A stretch of DNA of 64,000 nucleotides from Paenibacillus sambharensis (GTDB lineage Bacteria; Bacillota; Bacilli; Paenibacillales; Paenibacillaceae): positions 62,001-126,000 of the forward strand of contig NZ_QKRB01000042.1 in the NCBI RefSeq assembly GCF_003233845.1. Reading direction: 5' to 3'. The stretch's first letter is position 1. Each line of letters begins with the position of its first letter. Below are positions 34,107 to 41,625 of the stretch, one piece after another. The translations under genes were made by a program, and so were the position numbers. The notes below the pieces were generated by a model, which was not told the DNA's origin, did no database searches, and saw nothing but the letters and a program-made list of their open reading frames with translations.

Positions 34107-35144
34107 ATGCTCATGCGTAAAATGAGTCAATTAATCGGTCTAGGTGCGGCTGCCGCACTCTTAATTACGGGATGCGGGAACGGCGGTACAGGAGACAGTA
34201 CAGGAACAACTGCGGAACCCGGCGGCAAAGCCGAAGGCGCTACCTACACCTTCCGGCTGGCGGAGGCGCATCCGGCTGACTATCCGACGACCAAGGGAGA
34301 TATGAGGTTTGCAGAGCTTGTGAAGGAACGCTCCGGCGGACGCATAACAATTGACGTCTTCCCTTCCGCCCAGCTTGGTGAGGAGAAGTCGGTCATTGAG
34401 CAGGTGCAGTTAGGCGCGATAGAATTTACCCGTGTCAGCACAGGCCCTATGGCCGAATTCAGCAAGGACTTTGGAGTATTCAGCCTCCCGTATATCTTTG
34501 ATAACGACGACCATGTCTGGAGCTTCCTGCTGAGTGACGCGGGTACGGGGCTACTGGACAGTCTGGAATCGTCAGGCATGAAGGGGCTTGCCTACTACAG
34601 CTCAGGCTCCAGGAGCTTCTATTCCTCGAAGCCGTTAACGAAGCTGGAAGATTTGAAGGGGATGAAAATCCGTGTCATCGAGAACAAGCTGAACATGGAT
34701 ATTATGGAGGCGCTGGGTGCAAGTGCGACACCAATGCCTTACGGCGAAGTCTATAGCTCGCTGCAGACGGGTGTTATTGATGCGGCAGAAAACAATTACC
34801 CAAGCTATTATTCCAGCAAGCATTACGAGGTGGCCCCTCACTATCTTCTTGACAGCCACCAGCGGGTGCCTGAAGTTCTGCTCATCTCCAAGCAGGTATG
34901 GGATAAGCTGTCCGCCGAGGATCAGGATATTATCCGCCAGGCGGCGCTCGATTCCATTGAATACCAGCGTGATGAGTGGGCGAAGTATGAACAGGAGTCC
35001 GAGGAGAAGGTCCGCGAGGGCGGAGCGACGATCACGGAAGTTACCGACTTTACGCCATGGAAACAGGCGGTAGCACCGGTCATTGATAAGTACCGCAGCC
35101 AGTATCAAGAAGTGCTCGAAGCAATCGAAGCGGCAAGACCTTAA
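34107..35144 (+). CDS. dctP: TRAP transporter substrate-binding lipoprotein (DctP)
   Basis: A 345-residue lipoprotein (lipobox LLITGC) with a DctP/TRAP-T binding domain: TYTFRLAEAHPADYPTTKGD, then KERSGGRITIDVFPSAQLGEE and LEDLKGMKIRVIENKLN, whose Arg is expected to hold a carboxylate. It therefore probably binds an organic or sugar acid. ATG 34107 has GGAGAGGGG upstream. A later Ser/Tyr pattern suggests a sugar-acid type, but the ligand is not readable from sequence. Confidence 0.88.
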   Translation: MLMRKMSQLIGLGAAAALLITGCGNGGTGDSTGTTAEPGGKAEGATYTFRLAEAHPADYPTTKGDMRFAELVKERSGGRITIDVFPSAQLGEEKSVIEQVQLGAIEFTRVSTGPMAEFSKDFGVFSLPYIFDNDDHVWSFLLSDAGTGLLDSLESSGMKGLAYYSSGSRSFYSSKPLTKLEDLKGMKIRVIENKLNMDIMEALGASATPMPYGEVYSSLQTGVIDAAENNYPSYYSSKHYEVAPHYLLDSHQRVPEVLLISKQVWDKLSAEDQDIIRQAALDSIEYQRDEWAKYEQESEEKVREGGATITEVTDFTPWKQAVAPVIDKYRSQYQEVLEAIEAARP

Positions 35145-35157
35145 GCTGCTGCATTCC

Positions 35158-35186
35158 TTGGCGGCCCCGCTTGCCGGTGCCGCCAA
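35158..35186 (+). terminator. Stem-loop after the TRAP genes
   Basis: TTGGCGGC pairs perfectly with GCCGCCAA around a 13-nt loop. No T-run follows, so it may stabilise the transporter mRNA or reduce read-through into the kinase gene rather than terminate fully. Confidence 0.4.
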
Positions 35187-35275
35187 ATGAAGGTTTCGTG
35201 GGAGGAACCGGGTGCCGCAGCAGAGAACATCTATTTCAGAAGCTTTAGTACTACTTGGGTGGTGGTGAGCGTATA

Positions 35276-37126
35276 GTGACTGTCAAAACACAAGACCGCA
35301 AAATGCGCAAACTGCTCGGAAAGCTGCTGCTGCGCGACCGTCCGCTCATGACCAAGCTGATGGTGTTCTCTGCATTTCTCGTTGCGATTCCCATGCTGTG
35401 TGCCGGTTTGATTACGTACCGGCATTCTTCTGAAACGCTGGAAAGGGAAGCCAGGCAGTACAGCTGGCAGATTATTGAACAGGTAAAGCATTATGTTGAG
35501 GACTATTTTCGCGATTTCGAAATCAACGCGCTGCGCATCGTGAATCATCCGGATACGGCAGCCTTCATCAGAAGCGAAGCGAGGGAAGCGGAACCGGATG
35601 ACGAGCTTGCGCACCGCGTCCGCAATGTGCTGAAAAATTCTGCCTATACCCGTTCGGATGTTGCGAATATGACACTGCTTGTCGATAACGGACTGAACGC
35701 TATCGATTCCAATGACCAGCCGGGTATTTCATCGGTCCGTGAGCTTCGGTCTGAGTATTGGTTCGGCAATGTTTCACCAGCCGGCAAGCCCAAGGTATAC
35801 AGCCGGCTGGTGAAATGGAAGGGAAGAGTGGAACCAGTCATATCGGTGGTGAAAGGGATAGCCAATCCTCAAGATCTTAGTCCGTTCGGCATGCTCGTTA
35901 TCGACCTGAATTATAAGCGCTTACAGGATGTGGCGCGGAAGGTAAGGCTGGGCCAATCCGGGAGCGGCTATCTCTTCATTCTTGATGAGCGGGATCATTA
36001 TATCTATCACCCTAATTATGCGCGAATTGGTACGAAGGCGGAACAGGCGATTTTGCAGGCGGCAGGAAGGCAGCTGAGCGGTTCAGCCCTAACAGCGGCA
36101 GATCCGGCAGGGACGGCACGCCAATTCTTGACCTTCAGCACGAGTGAAGCGCTTGGCTGGCGGATGTTCACATCTATACCCTATACAGACCTGATGGCAA
36201 GCAGATCCTACATCGGCCGTACTATCGTGATTACGTCAGCAGCTTTTATTATGCTGGCTTATGTTCTCAGCTTCGGATTTGCCGCCAGCCTGGTTCGTCC
36301 GGTTCGACGTCTGTACCAGTTCATGAAACGCGTGGAAATCGGCGATTTGAAGGGAAGTGTGGAGGTGGAATCGAAAGACGAGATCGGCAAGCTTTCCGCC
36401 GGTTTCAATAAGATGGTGGCCAGGCTGCATGAACTGCTGGAGGAGGTTTACTTCTCCAAGCTGAGAGAAACCGAGATGTCCCTGCGCCAGAAGGATGCCG
36501 AGCTCAAAATGCTGCAGGCTCAAATCAACCCGCATTTTCTGTATAACGCGCTGGAGACAATCCGGGGGATGGCCCTAGAGCATGACCGTGATGATATCGC
36601 CAGCATGTCCGCTTCACTCTCTCGGCTGCTTCGTTACAATGTCAAGGATGATTCGCCTGTCGTCACCTTGCGGCAGGAGCTGGAGGTTGCTGAGGTGTAT
36701 CTCAAGATTCAGTCCTTCCGCTTCGAAGACCGTCTGTCCTATTGCCTGAATATTCCGCAGTGGGCGCTTGACTTTCCTGTTCCCAAGTTCACGCTGCAGC
36801 CTCTGATCGAGAATAGTATTGTCCACGGATTGGAGCCTGAGATTGGGGGGATCGAGATCAGCATCACAGCCCGGCTGCTTAAGGAGGATGCGTACCTCTT
36901 GACCGTATCCGATACGGGAGCAGGGATGGAACCAGGGCAAATCACACAATTAATGAAGACAGAAGAACAGCCTAAAGGCCATATCGGGATCCGCAATGTG
37001 CGGCTAAGAATCGGACACTTGTTCGGGGAGCCTTATGGGATGAGTGTGGAAAGCGAGCGCGGTATTGGTACGGAGATTAAGCTTGTTCTGCCCTGCATAC
37101 GTGACAGGAGGAGGGATTCGACTTGA
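35276..37126 (+). CDS. Sensor histidine kinase, YesM type
   Basis: A 616-residue membrane kinase. One helix is near residues 30-50 (LMVFSAFLVAIPMLCAGLITY), followed by an extracellular Cache-like sensor to about 305 and a second helix near 310-335. A HAMP domain (IGDLKGSVEVESKDEIGKLSAGFNKM) leads to the His_kinase domain (QAQINPHFLYNALETIRGMA; the phosphorylated His precedes FLYN). The HATPase part has LQPLIENSIVHG and DTGAGMEPGQI. The GTG at 35276 has GGTGGTGAG upstream. It follows the TRAP genes by 131 bp and overlaps the response-regulator gene by 4 bp. Confidence 0.85.
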   Translation: MTVKTQDRKMRKLLGKLLLRDRPLMTKLMVFSAFLVAIPMLCAGLITYRHSSETLEREARQYSWQIIEQVKHYVEDYFRDFEINALRIVNHPDTAAFIRSEAREAEPDDELAHRVRNVLKNSAYTRSDVANMTLLVDNGLNAIDSNDQPGISSVRELRSEYWFGNVSPAGKPKVYSRLVKWKGRVEPVISVVKGIANPQDLSPFGMLVIDLNYKRLQDVARKVRLGQSGSGYLFILDERDHYIYHPNYARIGTKAEQAILQAAGRQLSGSALTAADPAGTARQFLTFSTSEALGWRMFTSIPYTDLMASRSYIGRTIVITSAAFIMLAYVLSFGFAASLVRPVRRLYQFMKRVEIGDLKGSVEVESKDEIGKLSAGFNKMVARLHELLEEVYFSKLRETEMSLRQKDAELKMLQAQINPHFLYNALETIRGMALEHDRDDIASMSASLSRLLRYNVKDDSPVVTLRQELEVAEVYLKIQSFRFEDRLSYCLNIPQWALDFPVPKFTLQPLIENSIVHGLEPEIGGIEISITARLLKEDAYLLTVSDTGAGMEPGQITQLMKTEEQPKGHIGIRNVRLRIGHLFGEPYGMSVESERGIGTEIKLVLPCIRDRRRDST

Positions 37127-37890
37127 CCGGCTACAAAATTTTGTTAGTGGAGGATGAGAGATGGGTACGCACAGCGCTTCGAAAGGTGATTGAGAAATCC
37201 GGCATGCCCTTTGAGATCGCGCATGAGGCGACTAACGGTATGGAAGCTTCCGACTGGCTGAACGCCAACGAGGCAGATCTGGTTCTGACTGATATTCGGA
37301 TGCCGGTTATGGACGGCTTGGAGCTCCTGAAGGAAATACGCATCCGCAGGCAGAACACCGGAGTTGTTATCGTTAGCGGCTATGACGATTTTGCTTATGC
37401 ACAGGAAGCGCTGCGGCAGGGGGCTGTCGATTACTTCGTCAAGCCGGTTGAGGTTGACGATGTAATCCGGTGCTTTAATAGCTGGCAGGAAAGGCAGATT
37501 AATGCTGCGGAGAGGGGGGGCGGGGAGCGGCCGGCTCAGATGGAAGATATGTCCCCTGTGGAACAGGTCATCTTCCGGATCGCGCAGGATCCGCAGTCGC
37601 CTCTGACTATGGCGGAGGCAGCCGCATCGGTCCACTTGAATCCAAGTTATTTTTGCAAGCTGTTTAAGCAGAAGACAGGCAGGACCTTCACGGACTATAT
37701 GACTGAAATGAAGGTAGCTGAAGCGGTCCGGCTGCTGGAGAAGACTTCACTTAGGGTAAGCGAGATTTCTTCGCGGCTCGGTTACACGGATACGGCTTAT
37801 TTCAGCCATACCTTCAAGCGGATTACCGGCCTGACGCCAAGCGACTGCCGGAGGCAGGTTGAGGGTGGCAGGACTACGATTCGATTATAG
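37123..37890 (+). CDS. AraC-type response regulator (short YesN)
   Basis: A 255-residue regulator: receiver domain 1-120 with acidic pocket VEDERWVR, phospho-acceptor Asp in DLVLTDIRMPVMDG and Lys in YFVKPVE, a short linker, then two AraC-type helix-turn-helices at about 150-250 (SYFCKLFKQKTGRTFTDYM, DTAYFSHTFKRITGLTPSDCRR). Typical YesN proteins are near 500 residues; this one lacks the long middle domain. The TTG start is unusual, but GGAGGAGG lies just upstream and the 4-bp overlap with the kinase supports it. It likely activates the TRAP operon. Confidence 0.85.
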   Translation: MTGYKILLVEDERWVRTALRKVIEKSGMPFEIAHEATNGMEASDWLNANEADLVLTDIRMPVMDGLELLKEIRIRRQNTGVVIVSGYDDFAYAQEALRQGAVDYFVKPVEVDDVIRCFNSWQERQINAAERGGGERPAQMEDMSPVEQVIFRIAQDPQSPLTMAEAAASVHLNPSYFCKLFKQKTGRTFTDYMTEMKVAEAVRLLEKTSLRVSEISSRLGYTDTAYFSHTFKRITGLTPSDCRRQVEGGRTTIRL

Positions 37891-37905
37891 AGAGGAGATG
37901 GATTT

Positions 37906-38223
37906 ATGAGCGAATTTGGACAATGGGAAGCTGCGGAGCCGGGTGTGAAGCGAAGAGTTTATCCGCCTGGCACAAGCTTGATGATGATGGAGGTTCATTT
38001 TGAGGAAGGGGCCGAAGGGTACCTGCATGCTCATCCGCATGAGCAGTTCAGTTACTGTCTGCGGGGCAGCCTGGAGTTTTCAGTTGACGGGGCGAAAAGG
38101 ATAATCCGTGCAGGCGAGACGATTTCCATTCCAGGCGGCGCAGTTCACGGTGTTGTAGCGCTTGAGCCGTCCGCTCTGCTGGACTGCTTCACGCCGCTGA
38201 GGGAGGATTTGCTGAAACGATAA
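37906..38223 (+). CDS. Cupin protein, KdgF-like
   Basis: A 105-residue single cupin. The metal site is read as HAHPHEQFSYCLRGSLEF (three His/Gln positions and a Glu) and GGAVHGVVALE (last His). The opening GVKRRVYPPGTSLMMMEVHF and closing DCFTPLREDLL follow KdgF, the cupin that converts unsaturated uronates to their linear keto form in pectin/alginate breakdown. AGAGGAGATGG precedes the ATG. It sits 15 bp after the response regulator, so it belongs to the TRAP/two-component cluster. A different sugar-acid or amidase-type cupin role cannot be excluded. Confidence 0.7.
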   Translation: MSEFGQWEAAEPGVKRRVYPPGTSLMMMEVHFEEGAEGYLHAHPHEQFSYCLRGSLEFSVDGAKRIIRAGETISIPGGAVHGVVALEPSALLDCFTPLREDLLKR

Positions 38224-38340
38224 TAGGGTAGGCGTAAATGAGCGATGCCCTACTCCGTAAGAGAACTAGTCATACGTCCAAGCGCCGGGCATTCCACCTG
38301 CATAACATATCGTATAACACCATAAAGGAGGAATGCTCAA

Positions 38341-38463
38341 ATGGCATACGGAGCAGCAGGAGTAGGAACTGGTGTAGGTGCAGGAGTATGGACGTCGACA
38401 GGTGCGATTCTGGTTCTGTTCATTCTGCTTGTCATCATCTCCCGTACAGGTTTTGGCATCTAA
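38341..38463 (+). CDS. YjcZ-family small sporulation protein
   Basis: A 40-residue peptide: Gly/Ala-rich start (MAYGAAGVGTGVGAGVW), then a transmembrane stretch STGAILVLFILLVIISR and end TGFGI. This is the build of YjcZ/YxxB-type small membrane peptides made during sporulation in Bacillus and Paenibacillus. AAAGGAGGAATG before the ATG gives strong translational support. Its function is unknown beyond an association with sporulation. Confidence 0.75.
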   Translation: MAYGAAGVGTGVGAGVWTSTGAILVLFILLVIISRTGFGI

Positions 38464-38508
38464 GTAATGGGGTAATACTATAACGTGCCCTGCTCGCAGG
38501 ACACAACA

Positions 38509-38543
38509 GAAAGCGGCTGCCTGCTTGGGCGGCCGCTTTCTTC
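38509..38543 (+). terminator. Intrinsic terminator after the YjcZ-type gene
   Basis: GAAAGCGGCTGCC pairs with GGCGGCCGCTTTC (one wobble) around a 6-nt loop, followed by a short T/C-rich stretch. Confidence 0.65.
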
Positions 38544-38676
38544 ATCCTGGTAATGCGATCGTGAACTAAATGTTGGGATGCGGATTTCTGAGTGTTCCTT
38601 AATTGGAGTTTCCAGGCACCGGCGACTATAATGGTGAGATTACATAATGAATCTGGTATGCAGAGGAGACGAATGG

Positions 38677-39183
38677 ATGGCGCTTGAAATCGAGAAGAAA
38701 TTTTTGCTGACTAAGCCGCTGCAGGAGATTGTGGAGGAGCAGGATCTCAGAATTGTGTCAGAGCAGCGGATCGAACAAACCTATCTTGCCATTGATGCCG
38801 GCCAGGAGCTGCGAATTCGCAGAATCAAGGATCTGGGAACTGGAGAGGTGACTCATACACACACCTTCAAGAACGGCAACGGTCTGGTTCGCGAGGAAAT
38901 TGAATACAGCATCTCAGCGGGTATTTATGAACAGGTGGCCGGAGCATTTGGTGCTGTGGCGCTGACTAAGAACCGGATTACAGCCGACTGGAAGGGGCGG
39001 CTCGTGGAAATTGACATCTATGACCAGCTGGAGCTCACGGTGGTAGAGGTTGAGTTTGCCTCTGAAGAGGAGGCGCTGGCGTTTATGGCTCCTGAGTGGT
39101 TTGGGCCGGATATCAGCGCAGAGAAGAAATACAGCAACAAGACGGTGTGGAGACAACTGCAGGAGCGAATGCCTGGTATCTAA
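38677..39183 (+). CDS. CYTH-domain protein (triphosphate tunnel metalloenzyme)
   Basis: A 168-residue CYTH domain protein. The signature ALEIEKKFLLTK starts it (ExEKK metal/phosphate-binding motif), with further RIRRIKD, KNGNGLVREEIEY, VEIDIYDQL and VEVEFASEEEA strands lining the tunnel. Bacterial members are triphosphatases or adenylate-cyclase-like enzymes acting on inorganic triphosphate or ATP; which applies here is unknown. ATG 38677 is chosen for AGAGGAGACG upstream, over an earlier in-frame ATG at 38647. Confidence 0.8.
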   Translation: MALEIEKKFLLTKPLQEIVEEQDLRIVSEQRIEQTYLAIDAGQELRIRRIKDLGTGEVTHTHTFKNGNGLVREEIEYSISAGIYEQVAGAFGAVALTKNRITADWKGRLVEIDIYDQLELTVVEVEFASEEEALAFMAPEWFGPDISAEKKYSNKTVWRQLQERMPGI

Positions 39184-39208
39184 TCATTGTGAGTAATGAT
39201 ATATAGCA

Positions 39209-39252
39209 AGGGACTGTCTCAAAGTATTGACTTATGGGACAGCCCCTTTTTT
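39209..39252 (+). terminator. Intrinsic terminator of the CYTH gene
   Basis: GGGACTGTCTCA pairs with TGGGACAGCCCC with two imperfect positions and is followed by TTTTTT. Confidence 0.7.
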
Positions 39253-39281
39253 CACTTCTCTGAAAGCGACTTCCATATGTC

Positions 39282-39349
39282 GAGCGGCATAGATAGACAG
39301 CTTCTGTCATAAATATTAAAGTCTGACAGGTAGAGCGGCTATGCCGTTC
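39282..39349. repeat. Nested inverted repeat upstream of the cobalamin riboswitch
   Basis: Outer arms GAGCGGCATAG (39282-39292) and CTATGCCGTTC (39339-39349) enclose CTGTCA (39304-39309) with TGACAG (39324-39329), and a small GACAG/CTGTC hairpin. I do not recognise it; it could be a remnant of a small mobile element, an operator or a structured RNA. The remaining sequence between 39253 and 39500 shows nothing else I can name. Confidence 0.35.
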
Positions 39350-39499
39350 GGTCATTCCGTGGGCGAAGTACCCGTTTTAGGAAACTCTTGTTGCTTAATC
39401 AGCCGTGATGCACTAATATTTTCATAGAGTTCAAGAGTAAGCAGCAGCTTCGAATCAGCCTGGAAACAGGCTTAACTGAATAGCAAGGCATTCACTAAG

Positions 39500-39690
39500 A
39501 TACAGGTTCCAGAGTGATCCCGGCAAGGGGCACTCGGATTAATAGGGAAGTCGGTTCAAATCCGACACGGTCCCGCCACTGTGAAGGACAAGGGCAGTTA
39601 GCCCTAATGCCTCGGCATCTAAGCCACTGGGAAACCGGGAAGGCGCCGACGGCTGTCTGAAGTCAGGAGACCTGCCTGTTATCGAGCTGC
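39500..39690 (+). ncRNA. Adenosylcobalamin riboswitch
   Basis: The sequence contains the conserved core of cobalamin riboswitches: a GGGAAGTCGG-type element with paired flanks leading to GGTCCCGCCACTGT (about 39541-39582), the GCCACTGGGAAACCGGGAAGG region (about 39623-39644) and the B12 box AGTCAGGAGACCTGCC (39661-39676). It lies in front of the cobalamin operon and, with the terminator at 39824, should shut down transcription when adenosylcobalamin is bound. Confidence 0.93.
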
Positions 39691-39823
39691 ATCAATTCTG
39701 CGAGGAACGGAATGGTGTGCGATGCGAGTGCCGTTCAACATACGGCTCCCTGCCGGATGCAGCAAGATGGCTGCCATTATCATCCGGAAGGGGTACAGAA
39801 AATGCTGCCTTGTTGACCGGTCC

Positions 39824-39857
39824 AGCATCCCGCCTTCCGGGCGGGGTGCTTTTTTTG
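39824..39857 (+). terminator. Riboswitch-controlled terminator
   Basis: AGCATCCCGCC pairs with GGCGGGGTGCT around TTCCGG, followed by seven Ts. It lies between the riboswitch and cbiH. Upstream GCTGCATC (39686-39693) and GATGCAGC (39755-39762) can also pair and may be part of the switching structure. Confidence 0.85.
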
Positions 39858-39909
39858 TGCCCTTTGTACTGAAGACGGCTTGTATAGGAGCATATGGGAG
39901 GGTCGCGTT

Positions 39910-41610
39910 ATGAGAGGGAAATTGCTAATTGTCGGCTTCGGGCCGGGCAGCTTTGAACATATTACGAAGCGGGCAAGGGATGCCATAACCGAAAGCGATG
40001 TCATTATCGGCTACAACACCTACGTGGATCTGATCAGCGGCCTGCTGACAGACCAGCAGCTGGTCCGGACGGGAATGACAGAGGAGGTCAGCCGTGCTCA
40101 GGAAGCTGTCAGGCAGGCGGAGGAAGGCAAGAAGGTCGCCGTCATCTCGAGCGGAGACGCCGGTGTGTACGGGATGGCGGGCCTTGTTTATGAAGTGTTG
40201 GTTCAGAAGGGCTGGGATGCCAAGTCTGGTGTCGAGGTGGAGGTCATTCCGGGTATTTCGGCCATACAATCAACAGCTTCTCTGCTTGGTGCCCCGGTCA
40301 TGCATGATGCCTGCACCATCAGCCTCAGCGACCACCTGACCCCTTGGGCGGTCATCGAGAAGAGGATTCAGGCTGCGGCGGAAGCGGATTTTGTTATAGC
40401 CTTGTATAACCCGCGCAGCGGCAGGCGCACTAGGCAGATCGTGGAGGCGCAGGCTATCCTGCTGAAGCATCGCAGCCCGGATACACCGGTAGGTATCGTG
40501 AAGAGCGCTTACCGCGACCGGGAGCATGTGGTAGTGACCACGCTTGCGCATATGCTGGATTTCGAGATTGGCATGCTGACAACGGTCATCATCGGTAATT
40601 CGACCACATTTCTGTACGACGGCCTGATGATAACGCCGCGGGGCTATCAGCGCAAGTACACGCTGGATTCGGACGTGCAGCCGCTGCGGCCGCATGAACG
40701 CCTGCGGACCGAAGCTGAGCCCTGGTCGCTTAATGCGGCTGAAGAAGCCAGATTGCAGGAGGCCGGGGAAGAGATCGGAGAATATGAAGACCTGGCAGGC
40801 ATCGGGGTAGAGGAATGGCCTCACGCAGGGTCTGTTCAAGACAAGCCGGCCGGCGGTACTTCATACGAGCTAGCGGCTGAAGCGCTGATGCTTGCGTCCA
40901 GCCGGACCGGAAGACCGGCAGTGCCAGTCACTTCCGCTGCACCGCCGCAGCTGTTCCGTCAGGAAGAAGTCTTAGAGTTTGCCGTCAGTCCGGGTGTTGC
41001 CTCGAAGAAGCTGTCACCTGAACAGCTGATGCTCATTGCGGAAGCCGCAGGGGAGCACGGAGAGATTGAGTATACGACCCAGCATCAGCTGATTCTGCGC
41101 GTGCCGACCTCTGATCCCGAGTCGGTGGCCGGCAGGCTGCGCGAAGCGGGGCTGCTGTTAATGCCGCTTGGCGATGTAGCGCTGGTGAAGGCGTGTGATT
41201 TCTGTAACGGCGAGAAAGATGAATCGATTCCGTATGCCGAACAGCTGGCGGCGGCCTGGAACGGCAGAAGAATGCCCAAAGAGCTGAAGATCGGCTTCAA
41301 TGGCTGCGGCATGGCCTGCTATGGAGCTGTTCACGATGATATCGGAATTATATACCGGCGCGGAAAATTCGATCTGTTCCTTGGAGCGAAGCCTGTCGGC
41401 CGCAATGCCCACGCGGGCCAGCCGGTTGCTGAAGGCATTGAGCCGTCGCAGCTGGTTGCTACAATTGAACGCATTGTTACAGCTTTCGCGGAGCAAGGAC
41501 ATCCGAACGAGCGTTTTCACAAGTTCTTCAAACGTGTCAAGAAGGTTGCCGGCTATGAATACCGGGAAGTGCCTGTATTAGTAATTGAAGATGCAGTATG
41601 CGGAGATTAA
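39910..41610 (+). CDS. cbiH: CbiH60: precorrin-3 C17-methyltransferase fused to a sulfite-reductase-like domain
   Basis: A 566-residue fusion. The N-terminal 245 residues are a CobJ/CbiH methyltransferase (LLIVGFGPGSFEHITKRARD, then SSGDAGVYGMAGLVYEV and FVIALYNPRSGRRTRQ). From about residue 330 a nitrite/sulfite-reductase ferredoxin-like half and an iron-sulfur part follow (LMPLGDVALVKACDFCNGEKD, then IGFNGCGMACYGAVHDDIG; four or more Cys). This is the layout of CbiH60 of B. megaterium, which carries out C17 methylation and ring contraction on the anaerobic route. The ATG at 39910 has GGGAGGG upstream. It is first gene of the operon. Confidence 0.9.
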   Translation: MRGKLLIVGFGPGSFEHITKRARDAITESDVIIGYNTYVDLISGLLTDQQLVRTGMTEEVSRAQEAVRQAEEGKKVAVISSGDAGVYGMAGLVYEVLVQKGWDAKSGVEVEVIPGISAIQSTASLLGAPVMHDACTISLSDHLTPWAVIEKRIQAAAEADFVIALYNPRSGRRTRQIVEAQAILLKHRSPDTPVGIVKSAYRDREHVVVTTLAHMLDFEIGMLTTVIIGNSTTFLYDGLMITPRGYQRKYTLDSDVQPLRPHERLRTEAEPWSLNAAEEARLQEAGEEIGEYEDLAGIGVEEWPHAGSVQDKPAGGTSYELAAEALMLASSRTGRPAVPVTSAAPPQLFRQEEVLEFAVSPGVASKKLSPEQLMLIAEAAGEHGEIEYTTQHQLILRVPTSDPESVAGRLREAGLLLMPLGDVALVKACDFCNGEKDESIPYAEQLAAAWNGRRMPKELKIGFNGCGMACYGAVHDDIGIIYRRGKFDLFLGAKPVGRNAHAGQPVAEGIEPSQLVATIERIVTAFAEQGHPNERFHKFFKRVKKVAGYEYREVPVLVIEDAVCGD

Positions 41611-41625
41611 GGGGGTCTGGCATCA

